Assembly: GCF_003583985.1 (NCBI RefSeq)
Contig: NZ_QXML01000002.1
Coordinates: 124,001 to 188,000 of the forward strand
Direction: 5' to 3'
DNA: 64,000 nucleotides
Source: Algoriphagus lacus
GTDB lineage: Bacteria; Bacteroidota; Bacteroidia; Cytophagales; Cyclobacteriaceae
Shown here: positions 32,007 to 39,393 of the stretch, one piece after another
Position numbering within the stretch: the first letter of the stretch is position 1
Layout: every line of letters starts with the position of its first letter
The notes under the pieces: generated by a model
The model's input: the letters and a program-made list of their open reading frames with translations, nothing else
Database searches by the model: none
Told to the model about the DNA's origin: nothing
Position numbers and translations under genes: made by a program

Positions 32007-32714
32007 ATGAATAAGTTGAAACTGACAATATTGAGCCTGTGCTCCATGATCTATGGAGTGCAGGCTCAAACCATTTTTTTTGAAGGTAAGGAATTTGATA
32101 TCTCCCATGTGAAAGCCTCGGTAGTTCAACTGAATGGCGAGGAAGTATTAAGGGTGGAGCGGGATTTGGAATCCCTCGCCTTTGATCCAAATAAAATGGG
32201 TGAGACTGTAGATGAACCCACTTTTGTCAAATTGAAAGGAGTGAATCTGGAAAATGGCACCGTGGAAGTGAAGGTCCTCAGCCGATTACTCCCCACAGCT
32301 CCAGCATTGGCCAGGGGATTTATTGGACTCGCTTTTCGGGTCAACGCTGACAATTCCGCCTTTGAATCCATTTACCTCCGGCCCACCAATGGAAGGGCAG
32401 ATGACCAGTTTAGGAGAAATCACACTATCCAATATTTCGCTTATCCGGAATACAAATTCGACCGACTCCGGGCGGAATCCAAGGGGGAATATGAAACTTA
32501 TGCAGACATCGGGTTGGACGAATGGATTACCGTACGAATCGAATTCATGGATAAATCAGCTACGCTTTATCTCAACGATCAAAAAGCTCCTGCCTTTCTG
32601 GTTAAAGAAATGCTGGGTTCCACCACTTCAGGCTCCATAGGCCTTTGGGTGGATATCGGAACCGAGGGATTTTTTAAAGAGCTAAAGATCATTCATGAAG
32701 GAACAACTAATTAA
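32007..32714 (+). CDS. Exported concanavalin-like (DUF1080/LamG-like) protein
   Basis: A 235-residue protein with a signal peptide (1-19, ending VQAQ) and a single jelly-roll domain. Seen: LKGVNLENGTVEVKVL followed by RGFIGLAFRVNADNSAFESIYLRP, WITVRIEFMDKSATLYLND and a SGSIGLWVDIGTEGFFKELKI end. This is the order of strands in DUF1080 (3-keto-disaccharide hydrolase-type) and related LamG folds. The catalytic residues of a 3-keto hydrolase cannot be confirmed by eye, so a binding role is equally possible. It is 23 bases after the DinB gene. Confidence 0.75.
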   Translation: MNKLKLTILSLCSMIYGVQAQTIFFEGKEFDISHVKASVVQLNGEEVLRVERDLESLAFDPNKMGETVDEPTFVKLKGVNLENGTVEVKVLSRLLPTAPALARGFIGLAFRVNADNSAFESIYLRPTNGRADDQFRRNHTIQYFAYPEYKFDRLRAESKGEYETYADIGLDEWITVRIEFMDKSATLYLNDQKAPAFLVKEMLGSTTSGSIGLWVDIGTEGFFKELKIIHEGTTN

Positions 32715-32815
32715 TATGGTAAAAAACACCTAACTGGTAATTCAATTTCGAAAAGTCTTTTTGCGAGGTTTTATGGTAATTAATTATAAATTAATTACTT
32801 AAATCCACCAGCGCT

Positions 32816-35131
32816 ATGAAAAACCTTCTCTTCACTGTAAGTTTTCTGATCATAGCATTTTCTTCCATTGCCCAAAAACAACGAATTTTTTTCTCCTCCT
32901 TCACTCCTGATGCCTTTGATATTTACTTGTCAAAAGATCAGGGAAAGACTTTTTCAAAATTCACGGATCACCCGGCTTTGGATTATGATGCTGTCATTTC
33001 TCCGGACGGAAAGTGGGTAGTTTTTACTTCTGAACGAAGCGGTATTCCTCAGCTATACATTCAACCCATAGATGGGACATCCGATCCTCGGTTATTGTTG
33101 AAGAGTGATTCATTCCAAGATCAGGCTGTTTTCTCTTTGGATGGAAAATTTATTGCCTTTGTGGGCTCTCATGAAGGGAATGCTGAAATCTACCACATCC
33201 CTTTTCAGCCGGATTCTCTTTTGGATGTTTCTAAAGCCATCAATTTGACCAATCATCCCGGAGGAGATTTTCGTCCATCTTATTCTCCTGACGGGCAATG
33301 GGTAGCTTTTTCTTCCGACAGGGATTATAAAGTCAAGCCTGATGAGCAGAATCCCTTTTCCATGCAGAGAACAGGTGAAATCTATAAGATAAAAGCGGAT
33401 GGTTCAGACCTGACCCGATTGACAAATTCCGATACCTGGGACGGTAGTCCCAAATGGTCCGAAGATGGAAGTGAAATCTATTTTTATTCTCTTCGCCATG
33501 GTAAAACACCCGGAATTGCCACCATGAAGGCGGATGGCAAGGATCAGAAAGTTTTAACTGATAGTTCTTACATGGCTATTTCCCCCCATTGGTTGGGACA
33601 AAATCGATATGCATTTTCTTCCCTCAACAGGGAAAAAGACAGGGTCTATCTTTTGGAATTCAATAGCCAAACCAATGAAATCGACACGCTTAACTCAGGC
33701 ATAGAGGATTTTTTTAATGTCAGCACTGGGCCAGGGAATCTGATGGTAGCACATGGCGCACCTACAGCCAAAGAAACAGAAATAAATCGTGGAGGATTTC
33801 CCGGTCAGTTGTTGGCAGCAGGGACTCCCTGGCAAAGTAGAGTTGACTCAACAGATGTCACGATTTTTGGGGTGAGAAGAGCTTTTGCTGCTCCTCCAGA
33901 TCCAAAAGGAAGTTTTTTGGTATTCGATCATTATGAGAATCCGGATAATCCGACGGAGTTGATCGGTAAGTTCGCCTCGGGATTTTTTTACTTGGGCACT
34001 TTTTTGATTCTCCTGGTTTTAGGTATTGCTATTGCTCTCCTTAGTTTTTCCATCTCGAGGAGAAAAGTAGTTCCTTTCTGGAAGAATCTGCTTTTTGGAG
34101 TTTCTGTCCTCCTCTCTTTGGTAGTGGTAGTGGCAGTTTTCTTCAGTTTGTTCGTGATGAATCTTCCGGCATATGATCAATTGCCGATCCTCATGGGAGT
34201 TCTATTCCTCGTTTTTTTAGGTCTGGGATTTTTGATTTCCAGAAAAGCTAAAAATCTTAAAGAAAGACAATTGCCGATTTCAGGCTCCTGGAGAATTGTG
34301 TCTATTTCAGGTTTTGCACTCGCCGTTCTTTGCGCTGTTTTTGGGCTTTTTTCAAATAGATTCCTTCTCCTGTCTGGTGATTTGGTTCGGGTAAATTATG
34401 AGAACATGGATTCTGAAATCATCGGGAAGATTGAAGCAGATCCGACCAATCACCCAGCTTATTCTTCTCCAATCGACATGAAATACCTTCCGGATGGATC
34501 GGGGCTGGTGATGACTCGGGGTACATTCAGAGGGGCTCCGGGGATGAAAGGCTCGGTTTGGCTTTGGGATTTTATCGAACAAGAGCCCTCAAGAAAAACT
34601 CAATCAAACTTTAACGACGGCTTTGGGGATTTTTCAGAGGATAATAAAACCATGGTTTTCAGAAGTGATCGGGATGGCTCGCATGACATTTTTGTCCAGG
34701 AAGGTGAGCAAATTCTAAATCTGACCCAAAGTCCCGATCGTGAGACTTTTCCTGCAATATCCCGGGATGGAAGAAAAATTATCTTTTCCTCCGACGCACA
34801 TGGTTTGGATGTAGGGGAAGGGATAAAGACCATGGATTTGTATCTATCCGAAAAATCCCAATCAGGGGAATGGTCAAGTCCACGGCAATTGACATTCAGT
34901 GAAGGTCAGGATGCACACGCCCATTTTTCTCCTGATGGGGAATGGATCATCTATACCACCGAGGAGTTTGGGATCAACGATGAGCAACCCTTGGTTCAAA
35001 GTTTCCTGTTTTCACCTCAGATGTATGGGGAAATTGTAGCTATGCGGATCAGTGATGGGAAGAAAGTCAAACTGACGCATAATAAATGGGAGGAAGGAGC
35101 TCCGCTTTGGGTACCAGCATTGCCAAATTAA
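32816..35131 (+). CDS. Membrane protein with two TolB-like (PD40) propellers around a four-helix segment
   Basis: A 771-residue protein with a signal peptide (1-19). The first half (about 20-330) has repeated PD40 blades such as VISPDGKWVVFTSERSG, SYSPDGQWVAFSSDR and KWSEDGSEIYFYS. Four hydrophobic helices follow (about 385-518). The second half (about 540-765) returns to blades: FSEDNKTMVFRSDRDG, AISRDGRKIIFSSDAHG and HFSPDGEWIIYTTEE. The two propellers are thus both expected on the periplasmic side, tethered by an even number of helices. The role is unknown; the blades resemble TolB and S9 peptidase propellers, but no catalytic domain is present. It converges with the response-regulator gene with a single base between stop codons. 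Confidence 0.8.
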   Translation: MKNLLFTVSFLIIAFSSIAQKQRIFFSSFTPDAFDIYLSKDQGKTFSKFTDHPALDYDAVISPDGKWVVFTSERSGIPQLYIQPIDGTSDPRLLLKSDSFQDQAVFSLDGKFIAFVGSHEGNAEIYHIPFQPDSLLDVSKAINLTNHPGGDFRPSYSPDGQWVAFSSDRDYKVKPDEQNPFSMQRTGEIYKIKADGSDLTRLTNSDTWDGSPKWSEDGSEIYFYSLRHGKTPGIATMKADGKDQKVLTDSSYMAISPHWLGQNRYAFSSLNREKDRVYLLEFNSQTNEIDTLNSGIEDFFNVSTGPGNLMVAHGAPTAKETEINRGGFPGQLLAAGTPWQSRVDSTDVTIFGVRRAFAAPPDPKGSFLVFDHYENPDNPTELIGKFASGFFYLGTFLILLVLGIAIALLSFSISRRKVVPFWKNLLFGVSVLLSLVVVVAVFFSLFVMNLPAYDQLPILMGVLFLVFLGLGFLISRKAKNLKERQLPISGSWRIVSISGFALAVLCAVFGLFSNRFLLLSGDLVRVNYENMDSEIIGKIEADPTNHPAYSSPIDMKYLPDGSGLVMTRGTFRGAPGMKGSVWLWDFIEQEPSRKTQSNFNDGFGDFSEDNKTMVFRSDRDGSHDIFVQEGEQILNLTQSPDRETFPAISRDGRKIIFSSDAHGLDVGEGIKTMDLYLSEKSQSGEWSSPRQLTFSEGQDAHAHFSPDGEWIIYTTEEFGINDEQPLVQSFLFSPQMYGEIVAMRISDGKKVKLTHNKWEEGAPLWVPALPN

Positions 35132-35132
35132 T

Positions 35133-35813
35133 TCAACACACCAGCTTAAACCCATAGCCCCGCACATTCAGAATCTGAATGGCGGGATCATCCTGAAGTT
35201 TTTTACGGAGCTTGGTGATGAATACGTCCATGCTGCGGGCATTGAAAAAGTCATCCGAACCCCAGATTTGGTTCAGAATCAGCGTTCGGTCTGTAATGTC
35301 GTTTGCATTTTCCAAAAGCATTTGGAGCAGTTGACTTTCCCGGGCTGTCAGTGGAGTTTCGGTTTTTGCAAATTTGAGTAGTTGGCGAGTAGGGTGAAAT
35401 TCATACTTCCCCAATGTGATCCAATCACTTTGACTTTGGCGAACCCGGATTTTATCCAGATGAGCTTTAATCCGCACGATGAGTTCCTCCATGCTGAAGG
35501 GTTTGCGCACGTAGTCGTTTGCCCCGAGTCCAAAGCCCTTGACCACGTCTTCTGTTTGGCTTTTGGAAGTCAGGAAAATGATCGGGGTATGGGGATCGAT
35601 TTTTCGGATTTCAGCGGCTAGGGAAAATCCGTCCTTCTTTGGCATCATCACATCGAGGACCAGTACATCGGGCTTTTGAGATTGGTAGCTTTCCCAGGCT
35701 TTTTGTCCATCGGAACACAGTCGCACTTTGAAATCCCGGCTTTCCAGACTTTCCTGAATGATCATGCCCAAAGCCACTTCATCTTCAGCGAGTATCACAT
35801 TGATTTTGCTCAT
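35133..35813 (-). CDS. OmpR-family response regulator
   Basis: A 226-residue two-domain regulator. The receiver has Glu10/Asp11 (LAEDE), phospho-acceptor Asp54 (VLDVMMP), Thr/Ser in FLTSK with Lys near 104. The C-terminal winged helix (about 130-226) shows LTARESQLLQMLLEN, SMDVFITKLRKKLQDD and VRGYGFKL, as in OmpR/PhoB and RprY. It overlaps the kinase gene by 4 bases (ATGA), so kinase and regulator are one coupled unit. Direct repeats in the intergenic region beyond the kinase gene (37482-37515) have the 10-bp spacing that OmpR-type dimers use, so this protein is the likely binder. Confidence 0.95.
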   Translation of the reverse strand: MSKINVILAEDEVALGMIIQESLESRDFKVRLCSDGQKAWESYQSQKPDVLVLDVMMPKKDGFSLAAEIRKIDPHTPIIFLTSKSQTEDVVKGFGLGANDYVRKPFSMEELIVRIKAHLDKIRVRQSQSDWITLGKYEFHPTRQLLKFAKTETPLTARESQLLQMLLENANDITDRTLILNQIWGSDDFFNARSMDVFITKLRKKLQDDPAIQILNVRGYGFKLVC

Positions 35814-37444
35814 GGCCAGTAGGTGATAAAGGTGGTAGACTGCTTTCCGGTTTCCAATTCGATCTTTCCTTCGTGCTTTTCCAGGATTTTTTTGACGTAG
35901 TAGAGGCCAATTCCAAAGCCTTTCACATCATGAACATCACCTTTTGGGATTCGATAGAATTGCTCAAAGACCCGATCTTTTTGCTCCGATGGGATTGTTC
36001 CGCCATTGTCGTGGATGCGGATTTTGTTCATTCCGTTTTGATCAAGGCAAATTCGGATTTCATTTCCACCATACTTTATCGCATTGTCAATCAGATTGGA
36101 TAAAGCATTTTCAAAATGGAAGGAATCAGCGAAAATGGGTTTGCAGTGGGCCGGCAAGATCAAGTCGATGTGCTTTTCCGGTGCCAACGTTTGAAATTTC
36201 TGGACCAGCAGGCGCAAAAGTACCTCAGGTTCGATTTGCTCCTTTTTAAGCACCAACTGATCAGAATCCAAGGTGGCAGTCTCCAGTAGCTTTTCCACCA
36301 TTTGGTTCAGTTTGAGCATTTGGTTTTTAGAAATCCCAAGGTATCTGCTGGTTTTTGCAGGGTCATTTTCTGGATTAAACTGCTGAATTCCCTCGATGGC
36401 AGAAAGTGTAGTGGCGATCGGAGTTTTGAACTCGTGGGTGATGTTGGCGATCAAGTCCTGCTTGATCTCGGCGATTTCCTTTTGGTTTTTGATGGTTTGG
36501 TAAAGGAAATAGAAAGCGTAGGCGATGATTCCTATAAATGTCAAGGACATTCCGATTTCGATGACTCCACGCTTCAGGAGAGTCAGGGTGGTGTTTTCAA
36601 AATACAATTCCAAACTCTGCCCCGGTGGCAAAAAAGTGGACCGTGAAACGGTGAATTGCATTTCTGGTTTTGAAGCCTTGGATTTTTCCGAGGACTGAGG
36701 AGCTTCACCTAATTGTGGCAAACTTCTGTTGACTTGAAGGAGTTTGTAATTAATTTCAATTCTTTTTCGTCTAAGTTCTTCCTGAAGCAAACTGTCGATT
36801 TGGTTAAGATCCAATGAATCCCGAGTAATGGAGATGATAATTTTGTTGGTCAAAAACTTCATCTGTTCGAGGCTGTCGGCGGCTGATCTCCCTAGAAAAA
36901 TGCCCAGATTGTTTGCTTGATCTCTTCCGATCCTGGGAGAAGAATTCATACGAATAATGGTATGCATAGAATCTTCAGATACATTTTTCCATAAAATGGA
37001 ATCCAATTCCACGTTTTCTCTTTGTGCCTCAGAAAGGGATCGGAAAACCAAATCGCTTTTTCCTACCCGATCTAGAAATTCTTTGGGGAAAGTGATTGAG
37101 TCATAGGAATTTTGAATCGGTGGGGTACCTGGACTCCTCATTTCTGAGTTGGCAGACCTTTGAACACTGATTCTAGTTAAGTTTTGGGAAGGGCTAGTAT
37201 CACTGTCAATTTCTCTGAAAGGACTTCCGGGGATTAGCTCGTCGGTCAGGGTGATTACATCAGTCTTTGCACGCTCTGCAAAGTAGGTTTCCACAGCATT
37301 ATCTAGACTTTGCTGGATGTCGACGAGGAGTTGGGTTTTGAGAATATGGACTTGGGTATACATTCGCCAAGCCTGGACCCCAATGCTTACCAGTAGAGTA
37401 AATCCGATCAAAAATCCTATTCGCTTGAATTGCAGCTTTTTCAC
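35810..37444 (-). CDS. Sensor histidine kinase
   Basis: A 544-residue inner-membrane sensor, starting with GTG (an in-frame stop lies just upstream). Order: first helix (about 9-27), a large periplasmic domain (28-292), second helix (about 293-316), HisKA with His337 in NITHEFKTP, then HATPase: N box NLIDNAIKYGG, G1 IHDNGGTIP, F-like and G2 GFGIGLYYVKK. The periplasmic domain is long and has no recognised fold; a Ser/Pro-rich stretch (80-110) suggests a flexible part. The GLPGLI genes lie divergently next to it, and GLPGLI proteins with this type of kinase are recurrent neighbours in the phylum. Confidence 0.95.
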   Translation of the reverse strand: MKKLQFKRIGFLIGFTLLVSIGVQAWRMYTQVHILKTQLLVDIQQSLDNAVETYFAERAKTDVITLTDELIPGSPFREIDSDTSPSQNLTRISVQRSANSEMRSPGTPPIQNSYDSITFPKEFLDRVGKSDLVFRSLSEAQRENVELDSILWKNVSEDSMHTIIRMNSSPRIGRDQANNLGIFLGRSAADSLEQMKFLTNKIIISITRDSLDLNQIDSLLQEELRRKRIEINYKLLQVNRSLPQLGEAPQSSEKSKASKPEMQFTVSRSTFLPPGQSLELYFENTTLTLLKRGVIEIGMSLTFIGIIAYAFYFLYQTIKNQKEIAEIKQDLIANITHEFKTPIATTLSAIEGIQQFNPENDPAKTSRYLGISKNQMLKLNQMVEKLLETATLDSDQLVLKKEQIEPEVLLRLLVQKFQTLAPEKHIDLILPAHCKPIFADSFHFENALSNLIDNAIKYGGNEIRICLDQNGMNKIRIHDNGGTIPSEQKDRVFEQFYRIPKGDVHDVKGFGIGLYYVKKILEKHEGKIELETGKQSTTFITYWP

Positions 37445-37481
37445 GAGGCTAAATTAGGAGCTTATGGAAAAGCGAAAAAAT

Positions 37482-37515
37482 GAGGTTAACACACGTTAAC
37501 AGTGCTTAACGCTTT
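37482..37515 (+). promoter_or_regulatory. Triple direct-repeat operator A (TTAAC every 10 bp)
   Basis: TTAAC occurs at 37486-37490, 37496-37500 and 37506-37510, exactly one DNA turn apart, in the intergenic region between the kinase and the first GLPGLI gene. The 34-bp block is identical to operator B at 38400-38433. This is the form of an OmpR-type binding site, and the adjacent response regulator is the likely ligand. Confidence 0.8.
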
Positions 37516-37532
37516 TCCTTTTTCACTTTGGG

Positions 37533-37540
37533 TTGGTTTG
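37533..37540 (+). promoter_or_regulatory. Bacteroidota -7 box, promoter of GLPGLI gene 1
   Basis: TTGGTTTG differs by one base from the phylum's TAnnTTTG -7 box. It begins 22 bases after the last TTAAC of operator A, the same distance as in the second promoter. No good -33 box is seen, which suits an activator-dependent promoter. Confidence 0.55.
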
Positions 37541-37579
37541 TATTCATCAATTTTCCAAATCAGTAAATCCAAAGCTGTT

Positions 37580-38407
37580 ATGAAAACAAAAATTCTAATA
37601 CTACTTATTTTTTTGATGGTTGGGTTTAATTCTAGTTTCTCCCAGCAACTTACTGGCAGGGCTTATTACCAAGCCTCCAATCAGATCATGATCAGGATAG
37701 ACAGCGCTGATATGAGTCCTGAGGAAATTGCAGAAGCCCATGAAATCATGAAGAAACCTTGGCAAAGGGAATTTGTCCTGACATTTTCCCAGACTGAGTC
37801 CAATTGGAAACAGTCCGAAACTTTAGCTGGAGACACCGATCCATCCGATTTCGATGGAATGACCATTAGCCTTTCTGGAAGTGGAAATGAAATCCTTTAT
37901 AAAAACCTCGTAGATCAAAGCTATGTGCAGGAGCAGGAGTTTATGGGCAAGGAATTTTTGATCCAAGATGATTTAGAATCACTAGCGTGGGAGTTGGTTG
38001 AGGAGACCAAAAAGATCGGTGAATTCACAGTACGAAAGGCTGTTTTTACCCAAATAATAGATTCTAAGGGATTTTCTGCAGAGATGGTTGAAATGGAAAA
38101 TGTCAAGGATTCCATTCAGATTATTGCCTGGTATACTTCGGAAATCCCGGTGGCCCACGGGCCGGAAAATTATTTTGGATTGCCGGGTTTGATCTTGGAA
38201 GTACACAATGGAGGGAGGGCCTACCATTGTGAGAAAATCGAACTCAATCCCTCCGGTACTCCTGTCGAGATCCAGATTCCAAGTCAAGGAAAAGTCTTAA
38301 GCAGCAAAGAGTTTGATGCGATGCAAAAAGAAAGCATCAAACAATTGGAAAATCGCTATCAAGGAAAACCTGGAGAAAATGAGAAAAGAATCCGGGTAGG
38401 AGGTTAA
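37580..38407 (+). CDS. GLPGLI family protein, first paralogue
   Basis: A 275-residue exported protein with a signal peptide (1-22, ending SFSQQ). The family's name motif GLPGLI is present at residues 200-205 (ENYFGLPGLILEV), preceded by IIAWYTSEIPVAHGPE. Near the N-terminus the LTGRAYYQ strand is shared with its paralogue. The C-terminus is basic and polar (GENEKRIRVGG). The start is ATG 37580; an earlier start 26 codons upstream would bury the promoter. GLPGLI proteins are periplasmic and of unknown function, often next to TonB receptors. It is regulated by the operator just upstream and is about half identical to the next gene by eye. The second operator begins inside its final codons. Confidence 0.93.
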   Translation: MKTKILILLIFLMVGFNSSFSQQLTGRAYYQASNQIMIRIDSADMSPEEIAEAHEIMKKPWQREFVLTFSQTESNWKQSETLAGDTDPSDFDGMTISLSGSGNEILYKNLVDQSYVQEQEFMGKEFLIQDDLESLAWELVEETKKIGEFTVRKAVFTQIIDSKGFSAEMVEMENVKDSIQIIAWYTSEIPVAHGPENYFGLPGLILEVHNGGRAYHCEKIELNPSGTPVEIQIPSQGKVLSSKEFDAMQKESIKQLENRYQGKPGENEKRIRVGG

Positions 38408-38433
38408 CACACGTTAACAGTGCTTAACGCTTT
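38400..38433 (+). promoter_or_regulatory. Triple direct-repeat operator B, overlapping a stop codon
   Basis: TTAAC at 38404-38408, 38414-38418 and 38424-38428, within a 34-bp block identical to operator A. The TAA stop of the first GLPGLI gene (38405-38407) lies inside the first TTAAC, so the site straddles the end of the coding region. Confidence 0.8.
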
Positions 38434-38450
38434 GGTTTGATTCCTTTTTA

Positions 38451-38458
38451 TTGGTTTG
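38451..38458 (+). promoter_or_regulatory. Bacteroidota -7 box, promoter of GLPGLI gene 2
   Basis: TTGGTTTG, followed by TA as in promoter A, again begins 22 bases after the last TTAAC. The start codon follows 47 bases later. Confidence 0.55.
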
Positions 38459-38504
38459 TACCGAAAACAAAACGCAACTTCAACTAGAAATAAAAATCAA
38501 CACT

Positions 38505-39344
38505 ATGAATGCCAAATTTCTAATACTTGTCCCTCTCTTTTTTCTGAGTGTGACTATTCCTCAGGCTCTTGGCCAAGGTCTGACAGGAAGAGCCTACTAC
38601 AAATCCTCCAGTTCGATCCAACTTCAAATGGATTCCACCCAAATGGCTCCTGAACAGATGGCCGAAATTCAGGCCCAACTCAAGAAGCAAATGGAACGTG
38701 ACTACATCCTTTCTTTTACCCAGACGGAATCCAACTGGAAGCAGGCGGAAAGTCTCGGCGGGGGGCCAGCTACAGCTTCTTCAGGTGGGATGACGATGGT
38801 AATCAATACAGGAAGTCAGGACAGGGTATTGTATAAAAACCTGGCAGACCAGACCTTCCAGCGTGAAGAAGACATGATGGGAAAGGAGTTTCTGGTGAAG
38901 GATGACCTAGAAACACCCGAGTGGGAACTTACCGGCGAATCCAAAAAAATCGGAAACTATACCGCCCAGAAAGCAACCTACACTCGAATCGTCGATTCGC
39001 AAAGGTTTTCCACCGGGATGACCGAAATGGAAAACGTCAAAGACACTATCCGTGTCACTGCTTGGTTTACTCCCGAAATTCCTGTTTCCCACGGTCCGGA
39101 AAATTATTTTGGACTACCCGGATTGATTCTTGAAGTTCAAAACCAAGGAAGAACACTCATCTGTGAAAAAATCGAACTGAATCCTTCCTCCGAACCAGTG
39201 ATAATCGAGCAACCAAAAAGAGGCAAGGTGGTCAATCGGGAGGAGTTTCGCGCTGTCCAGGAAGAAAGCATGAAGCAGATGATGAATCAATACCAAGGCA
39301 AACCAGGCTCCGGCAATCAATTTACCATTCGAATTGGAAATTGA
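38505..39344 (+). CDS. GLPGLI family protein, second paralogue
   Basis: A 279-residue paralogue of the preceding gene with a signal peptide (1-24, ending ALGQG). GLPGLI is at residues 203-208, and the segments FTQTESNWKQAE, MGKEFLVKDDLE, EMENVKD and SHGPENYFG match its neighbour. Differences are concentrated in a Met/Gln-rich region after LTGRAYYK (QMDSTQMAPEQM) and in the C-terminus. The ATG at 38505 is chosen, because the earlier frame start would lie in the -7 box. It likely forms a transcript with the beta-barrel gene that starts 50 bases later, with a hairpin between them. Confidence 0.93.
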   Translation: MNAKFLILVPLFFLSVTIPQALGQGLTGRAYYKSSSSIQLQMDSTQMAPEQMAEIQAQLKKQMERDYILSFTQTESNWKQAESLGGGPATASSGGMTMVINTGSQDRVLYKNLADQTFQREEDMMGKEFLVKDDLETPEWELTGESKKIGNYTAQKATYTRIVDSQRFSTGMTEMENVKDTIRVTAWFTPEIPVSHGPENYFGLPGLILEVQNQGRTLICEKIELNPSSEPVIIEQPKRGKVVNREEFRAVQEESMKQMMNQYQGKPGSGNQFTIRIGN

Positions 39345-39351
39345 CAGGACT

Positions 39352-39384
39352 AGACCTGACAAGTTTTAAAAATCTGGCAGGTCT
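39352..39384. repeat. AGACCTG...CAGGTCT hairpin just ahead of the barrel gene
   Basis: A 7-bp stem AGACCTG (39352-39358) with CAGGTCT (39378-39384), with further partial pairing, ends 9 bases before the next start codon. It resembles the CCTG(A/C)CAG-type intergenic repeats of this group and could tune translation or transcript level. Confidence 0.5.
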
Positions 39385-39393
39385 TACCAGAAA

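Noticed and set aside
31492..32190. A 232-codon minus-strand frame
   Set aside because: Spans two plus-strand genes (DinB and the concanavalin-like gene) and has no recognisable motif.
37482..37515. Reading the GTTAAC units as palindromic sites for a dimeric repressor
   Set aside because: GTTAAC is self-complementary by itself, but the third unit is CTTAAC and all three share the same 10-bp phase, which fits direct repeats better.
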